From: Calocera cornea HHB12733
Lineage: Eukaryota; Basidiomycota; Dacrymycetes; Dacrymycetales; Dacrymycetaceae
NCBI GenBank assembly: GCA_001632435.1
Contig: KV423956.1
Span: 144,051 to 208,050, forward strand
Direction of reading: 5' to 3'
Length of the DNA stretch: 64,000 bases
Shown here one piece after another: positions 1 through 10,757 of the stretch. The stretch's first letter is position 1; the number at the start of each line of letters is the position of its first letter. A model generated the notes under the pieces. The model was not told the DNA's origin. It saw only the letters and a program-made list of their open reading frames with translations, and did not search any database. The position numbers and the translations under genes were made by a program.

Positions 1-338
1 GAACTGTCTATCAGTGGAGCTTCGCGCACGGTGAAGCAAAGGTGCCGACATCCGTTTGAAATCGCTAGTTGATTTTAACCGCTTCCCAGCTTCGGCGGAA
101 GGGAATTCGGGAACCGATCGCCATGTATACCTGGGAGACCATCAATCCGCTCGTGAAAGACGGCCGTGCCTCGCTCATCATCAGCAACGAAGGGCTTGAG
201 ATGCTCGATCTTCTCATCCTGACGTGGATCCAGGTTGCCCTGCTGATGAACACCTACCGGAACAAGGGCTTGTACGTGAGCCCCCAGACCGAATGGGCGT
301 TGGCTACCGTTGGTGGGGATGGGGGGAAGGATGAGTGA
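1..338 (+). CDS. DUF6593-like protein, C-terminal part (truncated by window edge)
   Basis: Only the 3' end of this gene is present. Reading begins in frame at base 3 (TVYQWSFAHGEAK), passes a 48-base intron at 42-89 (GTGCCG...CCCAG), and continues at 90 to a TGA at 336-338. The joined tail reads as a short beta-rich segment (MYTWETINPLVKDGRASL) followed by a hydrophobic helix (LEMLDLLILTWIQVALLMN) and a short polar end. This layout, an aromatic-rich sheet followed by a terminal LLDxxIxT-like helix, resembles the DUF6593 family that is abundant in Agaricomycetes and has no assigned biochemical function. The family call rests on this short tail and is tentative. The 5' end lies outside the window. 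Confidence 0.5.
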
Positions 339-561
339 TGGTATCTGACTTTGTGAGACACTGAAGGGAGCTGAGGACGAACCGACACGGGGCGAACCGA
401 CGACTCTCCGAGGAGCGCCAAGTGCTTGATACCAACGTGTAGGAGTAGATGATACCGTGTAACATTCTGTTATTATGCCAAGCAAATCAAGGGTATAACA
501 TTCTCAAGAAACGGAAACGAGAGCATACAGCCATATCCAGCCCGAAACCCAAGGATCACAA

Positions 562-2522
562 TCAGAAGATCCTCCCGCCCGTCAATCCTAGCGCCCTGAT
601 ACCCGCTCTCTGCGGCGCCGGTGCACCACCCTTGATTGGGCTGAGGATACTGGGGATGATCGAGTCTGCTCCGTCGCCCGTGTTCAGACCAGCGGCCCAC
701 TGGAACGGGGCCGCACTGGGAGCACCGAAAAGCTTGCGCTTCTTCTTCTTCTGGCCCTCCTCCTCCGCCTGCTCGGCGGCCTTCGGAGGAGCTGTCCGTT
801 CCATGGACTTTCCCGGGATCCGGTCGTAAACGTCGTTCTCCTTCTCGTCCTCTTCCGGTATGGGTGCGTCTTTCCTCTTCGCCTTGTCTGCAATCTTGGA
901 TCCGGCGCGCTTGACACCGGCGGCTTTCGGAGCAGCTGGTTTGCGCGCTTTCGGTTTGTACTCGGCTTCGCTAACTGCCTCGTCGGACTTGTCGGAGTCG
1001 TCGTCGGAGGCGGGCGGAGAAACAACAGGATCGACCAACTTCTTCGGGGCAGCTTTTCGTGGCTGTTGGGCTGTGAGAACGGTGGGGTGTGTATATGCAT
1101 ATAAGGAACATACCTTAGGACCAGGTTTGGAAGGTGGCTTTACTGGCAGAGCAGCGACATCTGGCGAGGGTGACCGCTCCACGGCAACAGCGGTATTGGA
1201 GCTCGGCGGTTTGTGGCGCCCACCGGGGACGGTGGAGTTGTCTCGCGCCGCCATCCCTTGCGATCGTGCAAGCTGCTTCTGCAGACGGCCGAGCTCCGTC
1301 TGCGCATCGTGTGCTTCTTGCTGCGCTTCGGAGGTCTTGTCCTGCGCCTTGGCTAGGAGTTCCTATTTCGCAAACCGTTAGATACAATGACGGATCTATG
1401 AAAAGAGCACGCGCCTCCAATCGCTCAATCTTCGCCTCCAATGCCCCCAACTTCTTCCTCTCCTTCTCCGCGCCTCTATCCCTCTTCCTCAGCTCCTGCA
1501 ACTCCTTCTCCAGCTCCCGCACCTTGCCCTCCAGTCCCTGCTTCGCATCCGCGAGCTTATCGAGCTCCTTGTCACTTCGCTTCTCGAGGCTCTGCCAGTC
1601 AGCGGCACGCGACTTCCACTCCTTCTCCTGGGACTTGAGTGTGTCGAGCTCCAGCTGCACCCGTTGCAGGGAAACGGATGTCCGCCGGTGGATGCCTTCC
1701 AGGGTGGAATGCTGCACCCGTAGGTGCTCGAGCGCGGTCTAAGGAAAACAGCAATCAGAATTTGTCAATGGATGTGAAAAACCGGCACCCACCTCAGCAT
1801 CCTGTGCGACCAGCTTCGCGTCCTCCGCTTCCCGCAGGTATGCGTCCCTATGCTTCTCCGCCCGAGCCAGCTTCTTCTCAAGGGAATGCTGCACCTGCTC
1901 CAGCTCTTCCGTGAGCTCCTCCGCGCGCGTAGACAATTCTTCCCGTTCGCGATCGGCGTCTTCCTGCGTGGCGAGGTCAGACATACGACACATGAAAGCC
2001 AACCATATACGTACAGTGAGGTCTTGAATTTCCCATGTAAGCTCGGCTTCGCGCGTTTGAAAGCGGGAAAGGCGATGGTTGCGAACGGCTAGAACATCCA
2101 TTAGCAGCGTTTATGCGTAAACAACCGACATGCGCGTACTGTTGGCAATCTTCAAGTCCAACAACCGATGCCGATCGTCCATTTCCCGCAGCCGCTCCTC
2201 GCTGAGTGCCAGTCGATATTGCAGTTGTACGGTTTGGTATTGTGAATGCATCTGCCACAAGGCTTCAACAGATGTGAACGGTCACCGAGCCGCAATAACG
2301 CACCGCTTCGATGCCCTCTTTCCACATCGTCTTCTCCTTCTCCGCCTTCCTCTCCACCTCAGCCCGTGCAGTTCGCTCGCGTTCCAACTCTGCATTTGCT
2401 AGTTGTGCACGAGTGATGAGCTCTGCAATGTCGTTGTCCTTCCTCCTCATCGCTGCGGCCTCGGGCGAGTTTGTTGGGGGCGCCATTCGGAGGGATGGTG
2501 GGGAGCGGAACATGGCCGTCAT
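562..2522 (-). CDS. Coiled-coil protein with basic/acidic C-terminal tail, function unknown
   Basis: About seven exons on the minus strand; the first four run 2522-2304, 2251-2140, 2088-2015 and 1963-1793, and the next starts at 1738. The start is ATG at 2522-2520 (MTAMFRSPPS); another in-frame Met follows at residue 13. The central ~350 residues are heptad-rich and charged (for example KELDKLADAKQGLEGKVREL), giving a long coiled coil. The C-terminal ~180 residues are disordered, with a KKKKRKLF basic cluster that could be a nuclear localisation signal and a short aromatic/Pro motif (FQWAAGLN...IIPSILSPIKGG). I do not recognise the family; a spindle, kinetochore or septum scaffold would fit, but nothing proves it. 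It shares a 366-base divergent intergenic region with STE24. Confidence 0.6.
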
Positions 2523-2888
2523 CTTGTCGTTCAGATATGATATGTACAGTCAAGTGTTCAGCCTGTGGCGTAAGTCCGTGGGCAGCTATGACCGGTGTAT
2601 GCGCCTGTATCGGTGAAGAAGGGCGGAGGCCTGTGACAAACGCCGTCGTAAACGGGGGATGGGATGACTTTACGCGCTTGTCAACACGCGCCCGGCCCCT
2701 CACGTCACGCGAGCCCACGCGTTCGGCACCGCCACAAGGCCCCGCTCCTCATCGTCGCAGCTTCATCGCGTCCCTGGCGGTTTATTACACGTCGTAGATT
2801 CCTCGCGGGCCCATCACACTCTCGCTCATTCTTCTTCTTCTCCACGTCGCCTCGGACTGTTATATAACTGCTTGACAATAAGGGCAGC
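2523..2888. promoter_or_regulatory. Divergent intergenic region between coiled-coil gene and STE24
   Basis: This stretch separates two start codons that face away from each other, so it must hold both promoters. The STE24-proximal half is pyrimidine-rich (ttcttcttcttctcc near 2830), as is common upstream of fungal housekeeping genes, with a TATATAA at about 2860. I see no other gene in it. Confidence 0.5.
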
Positions 2889-4513
2889 ATGGACGTTATA
2901 CGCCAGTGGATATCCCCCATCTTAGGGACCATGCAGAGAATGCAGGGCAGCTTCCAGCTCCCGCTCACCCGCATCGCTCAGAGCCCGTACAACTGGAAGG
3001 CGATCGCCCTCGGCTTGACGGCGGCGAGCAGCCTCTTCGAGACGCTCATTCTGTGCGTCTTCTGGACCGGTTTAACGCCTGCATCTGACACATCGCGTTG
3101 CATACAGGATCAAGCAGCTACCGAACTACTCCAAGCCCGCCCCGCCCCCGGCATTAAAAGAACAATTCCCGCCAGAAACGTATGCCAAGTCGCAATCCTA
3201 CGGACGCGCAAAAGCACTCTTCACTCTCGCTAAAGGTGCATGGGGTGTGGTCGAGGCTGGTCTAACTCTATATTTCGACGTGTATGCGTGGGCTTGGGGC
3301 GCCGCGGCAGGCACGCTGGCGTACTTTGGCTACAGCGGTGATCGGGAGGTGCGCTGTTCTCGTTTCTGAAGAGAGAGGAGAGGCTAACTCGAAGCAGATC
3401 GCCCAATCGATCCTCTTCGCCGGCATCCTCGCGCTCATCTCGACCGTCACCGCGCTCCCCTGGGACTACTACTACTCCTTCGTGCTCGAGGAGGCGCATG
3501 GCTTCAATAAGATGACCCGGCTGACGTTCGTGACCGACCTTCTCAAGTCCTTCCTCGTGGGCGCCGCCTTCGGCGTCCCATTCCTTGCTGCGTTCTTGGC
3601 GATCATCAAGCACTTTGGCCAGAGCTTCGTCTACTATCTCATGGGGTTCATGCTCGCCTTCCAGCTCGTCCTCGTCGTTCTCTACCCACTCGTCATCCAG
3701 CCGCTGTTCAACAAGCTCACCCCGCTCGAAGAGGGAAGCACCCTGAAGCTGCGCATTGAGGCGCTTGCGACGCGGCTGAAGTTCCCCTTGAAGCATTTAT
3801 ACCAGATCGACGGCAGCAAGCGGAGCAACCACTCTAACGCGTATTTCTACGGCTTGCCTTGGGTGCGTCCGCTGCCATATGCCATTGTCGCATGATATTG
3901 ACCAGATAGCAGAGCAAGCACATCGTGATCTTCGACACACTCATCGACCAGTCCAGCGACGAGGAGGTTGAGGCCGTGCTCGCGCACGAGCTTGGCCACT
4001 GGTCGATGTCGCACCCGACCAAGATGCTCTTGATCAACCAAGTGCACATCTTCCTGCTACTCTCCTCTTTCCCGCCCTTCCTCACAAGCCGCACCTTCCT
4101 CCCCTCCTTCGGCTTTCCCACTCTCCCCGCGGACACACCGCTCACGCGGCCTGCACCCATCCTCCCAACCTTCCTGCTCTTCCAGCTGCTTCTGCAGCCC
4201 ATAGAACATGTCATGCAGTTCGCGATGAACGCGGTTACCCGCGCGTTCGAGTACCAGGCAGACGCGTTTGCTGTCGGACTGGGAGGCGACTTCAGGCAGA
4301 GGCTCGGGGATGCGCTCACCAAGCTGCATGTGAAGAATCTGAGCACGCTCCATGTGGACTGGCTGTACGTTCCGCTCTTGTGGCTTGTGTCTGCACAGCT
4401 ACTAATGGGTTGGCAGATACTCGGCATACCATTATTCGCACCCCACCCTTCCGGAGCGCCTGAAGGCGATGGATCAGATGGAGATGAAGAGGTCCGGGAA
4501 GAAGGAGCTCTGA
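2889..4513 (+). CDS. STE24: CAAX prenyl protease 1 (Ste24 zinc metalloprotease)
   Basis: Five exons, 2889-3052, 3108-3348, 3398-3862, 3913-4364 and 4417-4513, join in frame to 472 codons, close to the usual length of Ste24/ZMPSTE24. The family removes the C-terminal -aaX tripeptide from farnesylated CAAX proteins such as a-factor precursors, and works in the ER and inner nuclear membrane. The sequence shows several transmembrane segments, the zinc-binding HExxH helix as VLAHELGHWSMSHP, the downstream third-ligand region AFEYQADAFAVGLG, and a late LxxxNLSTLHxDWLYSAYHYSHPTLPER motif typical of M48 Ste24 proteins. All introns start GTGCG or GTACG. In mushrooms it would mature lipopeptide pheromones as well as prenylated GTPases. 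Identification is firm. Confidence 0.95.
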
Positions 4514-5377
4514 TGTGTTGGATAGACAGTGCCTGGTTGGTGGGCGACGCAAAATCGATGTAAATATACATCTGCATAACCTACGATTCTGCATTCAACG
4601 CTCGATTCCCGCATGTGCTCCCGGGCAACTTCCGGTGATAATAGCCTGGACTGCCTACGTTGTTCTTTCCATTCGCGTTGCTTTCTGCGGCAAGCCGCTT
4701 ACGTATCGCTCGCTGGCGTTCAACACGGAGAAGTGATGGCCGTCCTGACGACGGCACGCTGACGCCCTCCGAAGCGCGGCTGTGCCGCGGGGAGGACGAT
4801 ATCGATAAGCATGTGCGCATCCGGGCATATGCCGAATGCACGTGTCTCACCGCCTCCGACTGAGTTGCCGCGCCTGACTACGGCGGCCATGACCACCTGG
4901 GCCGCTGGCCCCCGAATGCACTCGATGTAAATGACGAGGAGGGCCGGCCGGGCAGCGGGCTGGGCGAACAGCAGCAACGTAATTGACGCCGCGCACGGCG
5001 CCCTCTTGGCTCGTCTTTCTATTCTTGCGACTGACGCGGCGCTGGCCCATGCCGCACACACAACCTGTAATCTCTCATCAGCGCTCGGTATTTCACCCGG
5101 CGCTCACCACCGCCAGCGATTACCACCTATCTGCTTACCTTCCCCATTAGACTCGTATAGTCGCCTCGCTCCGAGACGGCTCAACGGAAGAGCCCGTTGC
5201 GATTCTGCCTTGCACGTCGCCGTCACCGCCTCCTAGCGTGAAAACCCTTTGATCGGGATACGCGTGCCCGCCTTCTGAGCAGCGACAAATACCCCGAGCC
5301 CGCCGCCCATCGTCGCTCCTGCGACCCACCATCTCGACTTGAGCCGCCTCTGCTTATCCCCCCAAAGCGAACTCAAG
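4514..5377. other. Intergenic region, no gene seen
   Basis: About 860 bases lie between the STE24 stop and the start of the cysteine-rich GPI protein. The open frames here are short, overlap on both strands and show no family resemblance. It presumably contains the STE24 terminator and the promoter of the downstream gene. Confidence 0.5.
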
Positions 5378-6117
5378 ATGAGGACGTATCTGCCCGCGGT
5401 CCTGCTGGCTTGCTTAGGTAGGCAGGTGTGCCTTACTATCGGTTGATGATGCTGATATCGTCCGATTGCGCAGCACCATTTGCCCTTGCCTCGCCCCAGC
5501 CTGCACCGACGCCCGTCCTGCAGCTGAGACAGAGCAACGACTTCCCCATCTCCATACCGTCGAACTGCACCTCCCAATGCGCAGTGGTGAATGCCATCGC
5601 TGTGAGCGTTCTCGCTTCCTGTTGGCCGAGCAGGCGCTAATGATGCGATTCCGATAGAGCTGCACAAGCGACTCGTCGAATACGACGTGCCTGTGCAGCA
5701 ACACGATCGGCTGGGAGCTGTTGCAGTGCATCAACTGTGGGGTGAGCCTGGGCGGGGTGCTGCAACAACAGATGCAGGCCGCCCAGTCGCAGCTGAACAG
5801 TGCGTCGCCTTTCTTATCCGACCCTTGTGCCTCCCATTGACGATCAATCAGGCTTCGTGTCAGGCTGTGACGAAGCTGGCGCCACCATCTCCCCGCTTAC
5901 AATTGGTGTGACCGCAACGCCCACCATGACAAGCTCGTCCACGCTGACCATGATGACTAATAACACAGTGAGTGCGACCGCGGGCCAGGCTGGACCGACC
6001 CCGAGCGCAAGCCCGGCTACGCCCACGGGTGCGGCGCGCAAGGGCAAGAAAATACCGGGCGGCATGGTCGGCCTGCTGGCTGGCGTAGTGCTGAGTGTCT
6101 GGATAGTCGGCCTGTGA
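5378..6117 (+). CDS. Small secreted cysteine-rich protein with GPI-anchor signal
   Basis: Four exons, 5378-5417, 5474-5601, 5658-5799 and 5852-6117, join in frame to 191 codons. The N-terminus is a clear signal peptide (MRTYLPAVLLACLAPFALAS). The mature region holds eight cysteines in a compact block (NCTSQC, SCTS, TCLCS, LQCINC, SGC), then a Ser/Thr-rich stretch, then a basic spacer and a hydrophobic tail (GGMVGLLAGVVLSVWIVGL) typical of a GPI-attachment signal. The eight cysteines with a central CxC recall CFEM-like wall proteins, but the spacing does not match a standard CFEM closely and I do not assign it. The product is expected at the cell surface or wall. Confidence 0.75.
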
Positions 6118-6681
6118 TAGCCGACTTTGGTCAGGACAGCACCATCCCAGAGCGGTAGTGCTCATTGTATATCTAGTAGACGCCAGGATGCCCCGGCGTG
6201 ATTGCTGCGATCTTCATTTACCTCGTTTGGATACCTTGATTTGTTCTATAGACTATATCTGGACGATGGTGTAGACTATAGATGGGTAGGAAGCATGATG
6301 TTTGTTTGCATTTGTAGGACTAGTAATAGGCACACTGGGTCATATATGCACCATTGGCGTCCTGTCCGCCAAGCCGACCGTTCCCCCGGCCAGCCCTAAT
6401 CAACAGGTGTCGCTCCTAAGCACACGGCGGGTGGATTGCGTATTTTGCGTGGAGCGGCGGTCGAGCGAGAAGACGTCGGAAGGCGCGCAGACTAGTGCCG
6501 CTCGCGGCCCCGCCCACAATTCGCCACCGGGGGCGCATGCCCGTTGAATCTTGCGAGCGCGTCTCGGCACCCCCGTCTCCTCTTTCTCAGACCACCACCA
6601 TCTCTGCATCAACCGCATATCTGCAGATAGCAGCCTCGACCGCTCCGCACTACCCACCTCAAAAACGATCTAGAGCATAAG
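6118..6681. other. Intergenic region before SUMO, no gene seen
   Basis: About 560 bases separate the GPI-protein stop from the SUMO start. No open frame shows family character. The last 100 bases are pyrimidine-rich and probably form the SUMO core promoter and leader. Confidence 0.45.
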
Positions 6682-7179
6682 ATGGCGGACGCCGAGGACC
6701 AGCACGACCACGACCACGAGGAGGCCAAGACGGAAGACGCTACCGGCCCCATCAACGTCAAGGTGCGTCTATGCTGCTGCACCCTCTCCCCGTGCCTGCC
6801 ATATATGCTGACCCCACCCGCGCGCAGGTCGTCACGAGTACTGGGGACGAGGTCTTCTTCAAGATCAAGAGGAACACCAAGATGTCCAAGCTGAAGGGCG
6901 CCTACGCTCAGCGGGTTGGCAAGGACGTGCAGACTATCCGGTGCGTCGTGCCACCCCATCGACGCGTTGGTCCGCACGATCTCCGACGATATGCTGACCT
7001 CCTTTATCCAGCTTCCTGTACGATGGCGAGCGCCTAGGGGAGGACGATACGCCTGCTTCTCTCGAGATGCAGGATGGTGATACGATCGACGTGATGGTTG
7101 AGCGTGCGTCCTTTCCCTTCAGACAAATTTTAGCTCGTGACTCACACGCGCTGCAGAGGTCGGTGGCAGCAGGTTATGA
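6682..7179 (+). CDS. SMT3: SUMO (Smt3 ubiquitin-like modifier)
   Basis: Four exons, 6682-6762, 6828-6940, 7012-7103 and 7157-7179, give 102 codons, the usual SUMO precursor size. After a flexible acidic/His N-tail the beta-grasp fold is clear: INVKVVTSTGDEVFFKIKRN, then KMSKLKGAYAQRVGKDVQ, FLYDGERLGEDDTPASLEM and DGDTIDVMVEQVGG. The QVGG ends the mature protein; the SRL that follows is the short tail removed by the SUMO protease before conjugation. The last coding exon is only 23 bases. The three introns all start GTGCGTC, and two contain ATATGCTGACC as the likely branch point. SUMO is conjugated to nuclear proteins through E1 Aos1/Uba2 and E2 Ubc9. Confidence 0.95.
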
Positions 7180-8263
7180 TCAATCCCCTTACTGTCTCCC
7201 GCCGGGCCTGCGATCACATATCAGATGGATGGCGACATGTCCTGCTCCTCCCGCGCTGTGCCGTGCTCGGTAGAGCGCGTGCGCAGCGGGGCCGCAGCTG
7301 GACAAAGGTTGTTGTATGCTAGGTTGTGATGTCTGAATGTCGAAGCTTTACTCCCGATGTGCTCACGCCTCTATGCTGCCCATACCGGGCCTGAGCTCGA
7401 GCTTGGCACCATCTGAGTCATTCGCTGTACGTTGGGGCGTTCTATTCGCTCGATAACGCGTCGTGGGACGCCTATCGATGACTGCCACGTCAGCGGACCG
7501 ACTGGGAGGATCAATTCTTTTGCTGATGATCCGCCTGTCGACCGCGAGCTAGTCGACCTGCCTCCCCTCTGCCACTCCCCACCATCGCGCCCCCGTCCAA
7601 TCACCAGTCTCTCGCTGCCAATGAGCTCGCGCCAGCACATTCCCCTCCCCTCGTCCCTCGCTGCCAAACCCTGGGCACGCCTCCGCCCAAGCGGCTGATC
7701 AGCAAATTTCCGTATAAGGCGGGAGGGCGATTCTGGCGTATTCCGAGGGGCCGCGTGCGGTGCACTGCATCCCGGAAGAGGGGAGAAGGTCGTTCCCGGA
7801 TGTTCTGGCTACATCCGGCAGTTCCGATACGGAACAATGAGAAAATTGTCACTGGCGGTCGGGTGGATAGAGCTGCGAGAAAAGGCTTGGGTGGCAGGAA
7901 TGAGCGTCACCTGCCCGGGAGGGGCGTGTGTGCAACTGAATTGAACTAGGCACTAACTCCGCTGTATAGCGGCGCACAAAGGGCTCTCGCATGACGTCTT
8001 TATGCACAAAGCGGGAAAGATAAACAATGGCAAACGCACCTGGATGCCGTCATCTCGCGTTCTCCCCGTGACGGGCAACACTCTGCATGTCAGTGCACAG
8101 ATGTTGAGGTGTACAAAGAGAAGAGTCATTATTAGATACGATACAACATAGAGAACCAAAATGCTACAGTAGGTCCGCGACTTCGCCAGGAAACGCACCC
8201 ATCCAAGATTACGCACCCAACTTCGGGCCATCCCGCCTCCAGCTGAGCACCCACCTCCCTTCC
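7180..8263. other. Convergent intergenic region, no gene seen
   Basis: About 1.1 kb lie between two genes that point towards each other (SUMO on plus, membrane protein on minus), so only terminators are expected. Short frames exist on both strands but none resembles a known protein. No convincing tRNA A/B box pair is visible. Confidence 0.45.
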
Positions 8264-9496
8264 TCAGCTCTTCGGAACTACAGCATCACTGTACATCCTG
8301 CCGCTCCTCGTCCTCCGCGGCATATCCTCCACCTTGAGCTGCCCATACGCCTTCTCCTTCTTCCCACCCTTCGCGGTATGCTTCTTCCGCTCCCTTAGCC
8401 CGCCGCGGAACACGAGCGGGGCGACCACGCCCGGCCCGACAGCGAGGATGCCGCCGAGAGCGCCGAGCGCTTCGTACGCGCCCGCCTTGCTCGGCCAGGC
8501 GCCGCGCCGGAGGAGGCTATACAGCACGAGGAGGAGCGAGACGTGCACGGCGTCGAAGCCGATGCTGCTCTGTGCCGGGTGGGCGAGGAGGGTGTCCACG
8601 AGCGTGCGCAGATCGCGCCACCCGCCCTTGGGCAGGGCGCGCAATGCCAATGCGCGGATGGCAAAGGTCGTCCCTTCCAGCAGGCCTAGGAGCGTGCTGG
8701 GTGCGAGGGTGCTACCCACGTCTTCGAGCTCCCTCACGACAGGGGACTCGAGTGGGAGGAAGGGGATGAGCAGAAGACCGTGCAGGAGGAGGAGGTTCGG
8801 CATGAAGGCTTCCGCGCTGAGGTAGGGCGTGTACAGCACAGGGAAGAGCGCGGCGAGGATCGGGAGGTACGTGGTGAGCCGCAAGCGGGATCGCGGTACC
8901 GGTGGGTCCATAGTGGGGCTGGAGAACAGCGCGAGGAAGAACAGCGCGGTAGCGGTTGAGATGGCCATGAGCTGTCCCAAGAGCGGGTACAGCCAGAGGT
9001 GGGGGATGCTGTGCCGGCGGCCTTCGATCGCGACGAACGCGCACCAGACGACGGTGAACAGGCAGATGTGCGAGCTCCACCACCAGTTCTCAGGGGTTGA
9101 GCATACGTGCCGCCAGGCTTCGTCGAAAAGGGAGGTGCCTTCGAGCCAGGAGGCGAACTTGAGCAGGAAGGGGGCGGTGAGCGCGGGAGGGTGCGCGGAG
9201 AGGTAGTTGTAGTATGAGAACTGGAGGAAGCGGATCATATCTGCTGGGCTGTCAGTGCTGGCTCATTGCGAGGGAAGAGCATACGCACAGTACCATGTAT
9301 GCGCTCCACTCGCAAGCGCGCCCAATGCGAACACTCCTCTAGCGACGAGCCGCCCGTCGCCGGACCTGGGCCGCGGAAGGGTGCAGAGGACCGCCCCGAG
9401 GAGGAGGACGATGGTGAGGAGGTAGGAGGAGAGGATGGAGATGTGCAGGTAGTGCGAGAGTGTGAGCTGTGACAGCTGGGAGAGGAGGGAGGACAT
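8264..9496 (-). CDS. Polytopic membrane protein, fungal family of unknown function
   Basis: Two exons, 9496-9289 and 9240-8264, joined by an intron with a GTGCGTATG donor, give 394 codons. The ATG at 9496 is preferred because the in-frame codon at 9532 is GTG. The sequence has about eight hydrophobic segments. Notable is a conserved-looking block of the type ENWWWSSHICLFTVVW followed by EGRRHSIPHLWLYPLLGQL, a pattern I associate with uncharacterised fungal integral membrane proteins. The C-terminus is basic (RERKKHTAKGGKKEKAYG) and probably cytosolic. No catalytic motif is evident, so no function is assigned. Confidence 0.75.
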
Positions 9497-10081
9497 GGTT
9501 GCTGGCTGGGGGTTGGGTGGGGCGCTCAGCACGCGTCGGCAGAGGGCAGGGTAGGCGGCAGGCGCGGACTAGCGGGCTGGGCAAGGGTGCCAGGGACTAG
9601 CGCACGGGTGGTCGTTGCGATTCAAGCTGGCCACGTGAGCCCCCGATGTCGCACTGAATATAACGACGGGGGGCGGCTGGTTGCTGTCTCGCGGTGTTGG
9701 GGCGACGAGCGCTGACGGGGGAGGCGGGCAGGGCGGGCGGGGCGGGGAGTTGATGTCACTCGCCTGTCAGTGGTCGCGGGCTGGCACCCGTGCTGGAGAA
9801 CGTGTGGCGGTGCATCAGGGAGACCCGGATGGGCGCTTGCTTCGGCGGCTGGCCTGCTTACTACCACTGAGCTAAGAGGGCTGTTGTGGTGAAGAGGAGG
9901 GAGGGGCATCGCTGCCCCTACAGCTCTTTATATCTATCAAAGTGGCCTTGGACGCAGTAACAAACGCGAGGAGGATGCTACTAAGCACCCGATGCCCGAG
10001 GACCATCATGAGCCTCCACTACGGCCCACGGCGTATTGTCCTTTCGCCTGTTCCTTCTTCTTGTTGTTAAGGGATTTGCGT

Positions 10082-10178
10082 TGCTCTCCAGCCGATTTGA
10101 GCGACTGACCTCGACATGACCCCGTTAACGGAGGAGGTTACCAATGTCGCGCTCTACCGCTGAGCGAGCGAAGCGGGC
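10082..10178 (-). pseudogene. tRNA-Thr-like sequence, degenerate
   Basis: The minus strand reads GCCCGCTTCGCTC, then a D arm (GCTCAGCGGTAGAGC), an anticodon stem CGACA/TGTCG enclosing a loop TT-GGT-A plus a 21-base insert, and a T arm AGTCG/CGGCT. The T arm and anticodon stem match the intact tRNA-Thr at 10597. The acceptor stem is damaged: the 3' side reads GGAGAGC and pairs poorly with the 5' side. A GGT anticodon would be unusual for a eukaryotic threonine tRNA. I read it as a decayed copy, though a functional intron-containing tRNA is not excluded. Confidence 0.5.
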
Positions 10179-10189
10179 TGTGCGATGTT

Positions 10190-10385
10190 TCAAGCCACAG
10201 GGGGAGGAGCAGAGTCCGATGCTAGCGGGAAAGGGAGCCAAGCAATGTAGACCATATGGCTCCAGACCTCGTCTTGGAAGCGACCGTCCCAGAGTTGACG
10301 ACACGTCGTTGTCAGAGACCATAGGTCCCCAAGGGGTGTAACAGCGCCCACCGCGGAGAGGAGTTCGGCGATGTTGAACAGCGCG
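10190..10385 (-). pseudogene. Possible F-box gene remnant
   Basis: One minus-strand frame contains MHALFNIAELLSAVGAV followed by DLWSLTTTCRQLW and a Trp-containing end (DEVWSHMVYIAW). Spacing of LxxIxELL, DLxxLxxxCRxLW and a later W resembles an F-box helix set. No neighbouring exons of an F-box protein are visible, so it is probably an isolated remnant. The call is weak. Confidence 0.3.
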
Positions 10386-10596
10386 TGCATGCACCCTGAG
10401 CTTGCTGTCTGGGCGTTGGGTTGTTCAGTCTGTCCACGCCCAGTGGGCCGCGCTAGTGGGTGACGAGCTCGGGGAGGGGCGTGCGTTAACGTTCGAGCGG
10501 GCTGATCAAAGGATTTGTATTGCGGTCTGCGCCCTGGAACGGTGAGTCGCAAGACGTGATGATATATATACTACCTGCTGTGGTTTCTTCATGCAA

Positions 10597-10679
10597 GCCC
10601 GTATAGCTCAGTTGGTAGAGCGCGACACTAGTATCTTTAGTATATGTCGAGGTCAGTCGTTCAAGTCGGCTTGTGGGCA
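10597..10679 (+). tRNA. tRNA-Thr (anticodon AGT) with 10-base intron
   Basis: All arms fold. The acceptor stem GCCCGTA pairs with TGTGGGC, with G-T wobbles, and the discriminator is A at 10679. The D arm is GCTC-AGTTGGTA-GAGC. The anticodon stem is CGACA/TGTCG around CT-AGT-A, then a 10-base intron (TCTTTAGTAT) after position 37, then the last loop base A. The variable loop is AGGTC and the T arm is AGTCG-TTCAAGT-CGGCT. The intron sits at the canonical eukaryotic position one base 3' of the anticodon. AGT is the expected threonine anticodon, read as inosine at position 34. Confidence 0.85.
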
Positions 10680-10726
10680 GTCACTTTTTTCTTGGTAGCG
10701 TCCTCGGTAAACGGGGCCGTGCCAAG

Positions 10727-10757
10727 GTCAGTCGTTCAAATCGGCTAGCGGGCAATG
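10727..10757 (+). pseudogene. 3' half of a tRNA-Thr-like gene
   Basis: About 50 bases after the intact tRNA-Thr, the sequence AAGGTCAGTCGTTCAAATCGG followed by CTAGCGGGCA repeats its variable loop, T arm and acceptor 3' strand (AGCGGGC plus A). No matching 5' half is found directly upstream. Its acceptor strand would pair with the GCCCGCT found at the 5' end of the minus-strand relic at 10178. Confidence 0.5.

Larger units (their letters stand above)
9497..10596. other. Gene-poor region with tRNA-like relics and a possible F-box remnant
   Basis: About 1.1 kb hold no complete protein gene. Visible are an A-box-like tRNA start on the minus strand near 9875 (TAGCTCAGTGGTAG) without a matching B box, a degenerate tRNA-Thr-like sequence at 10082-10178 (minus), and an open frame at 10190-10385 (minus) that looks like an F-box remnant. 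Confidence 0.5.

Noticed and set aside
9780..9890. Minus-strand tRNA-like start GCCCTCTTAGCTCAGTGGTAG
   Set aside because: It has a good A box, but no B box, T arm or pairing acceptor strand within tRNA distance. Kept only as a mention in the regional entry.
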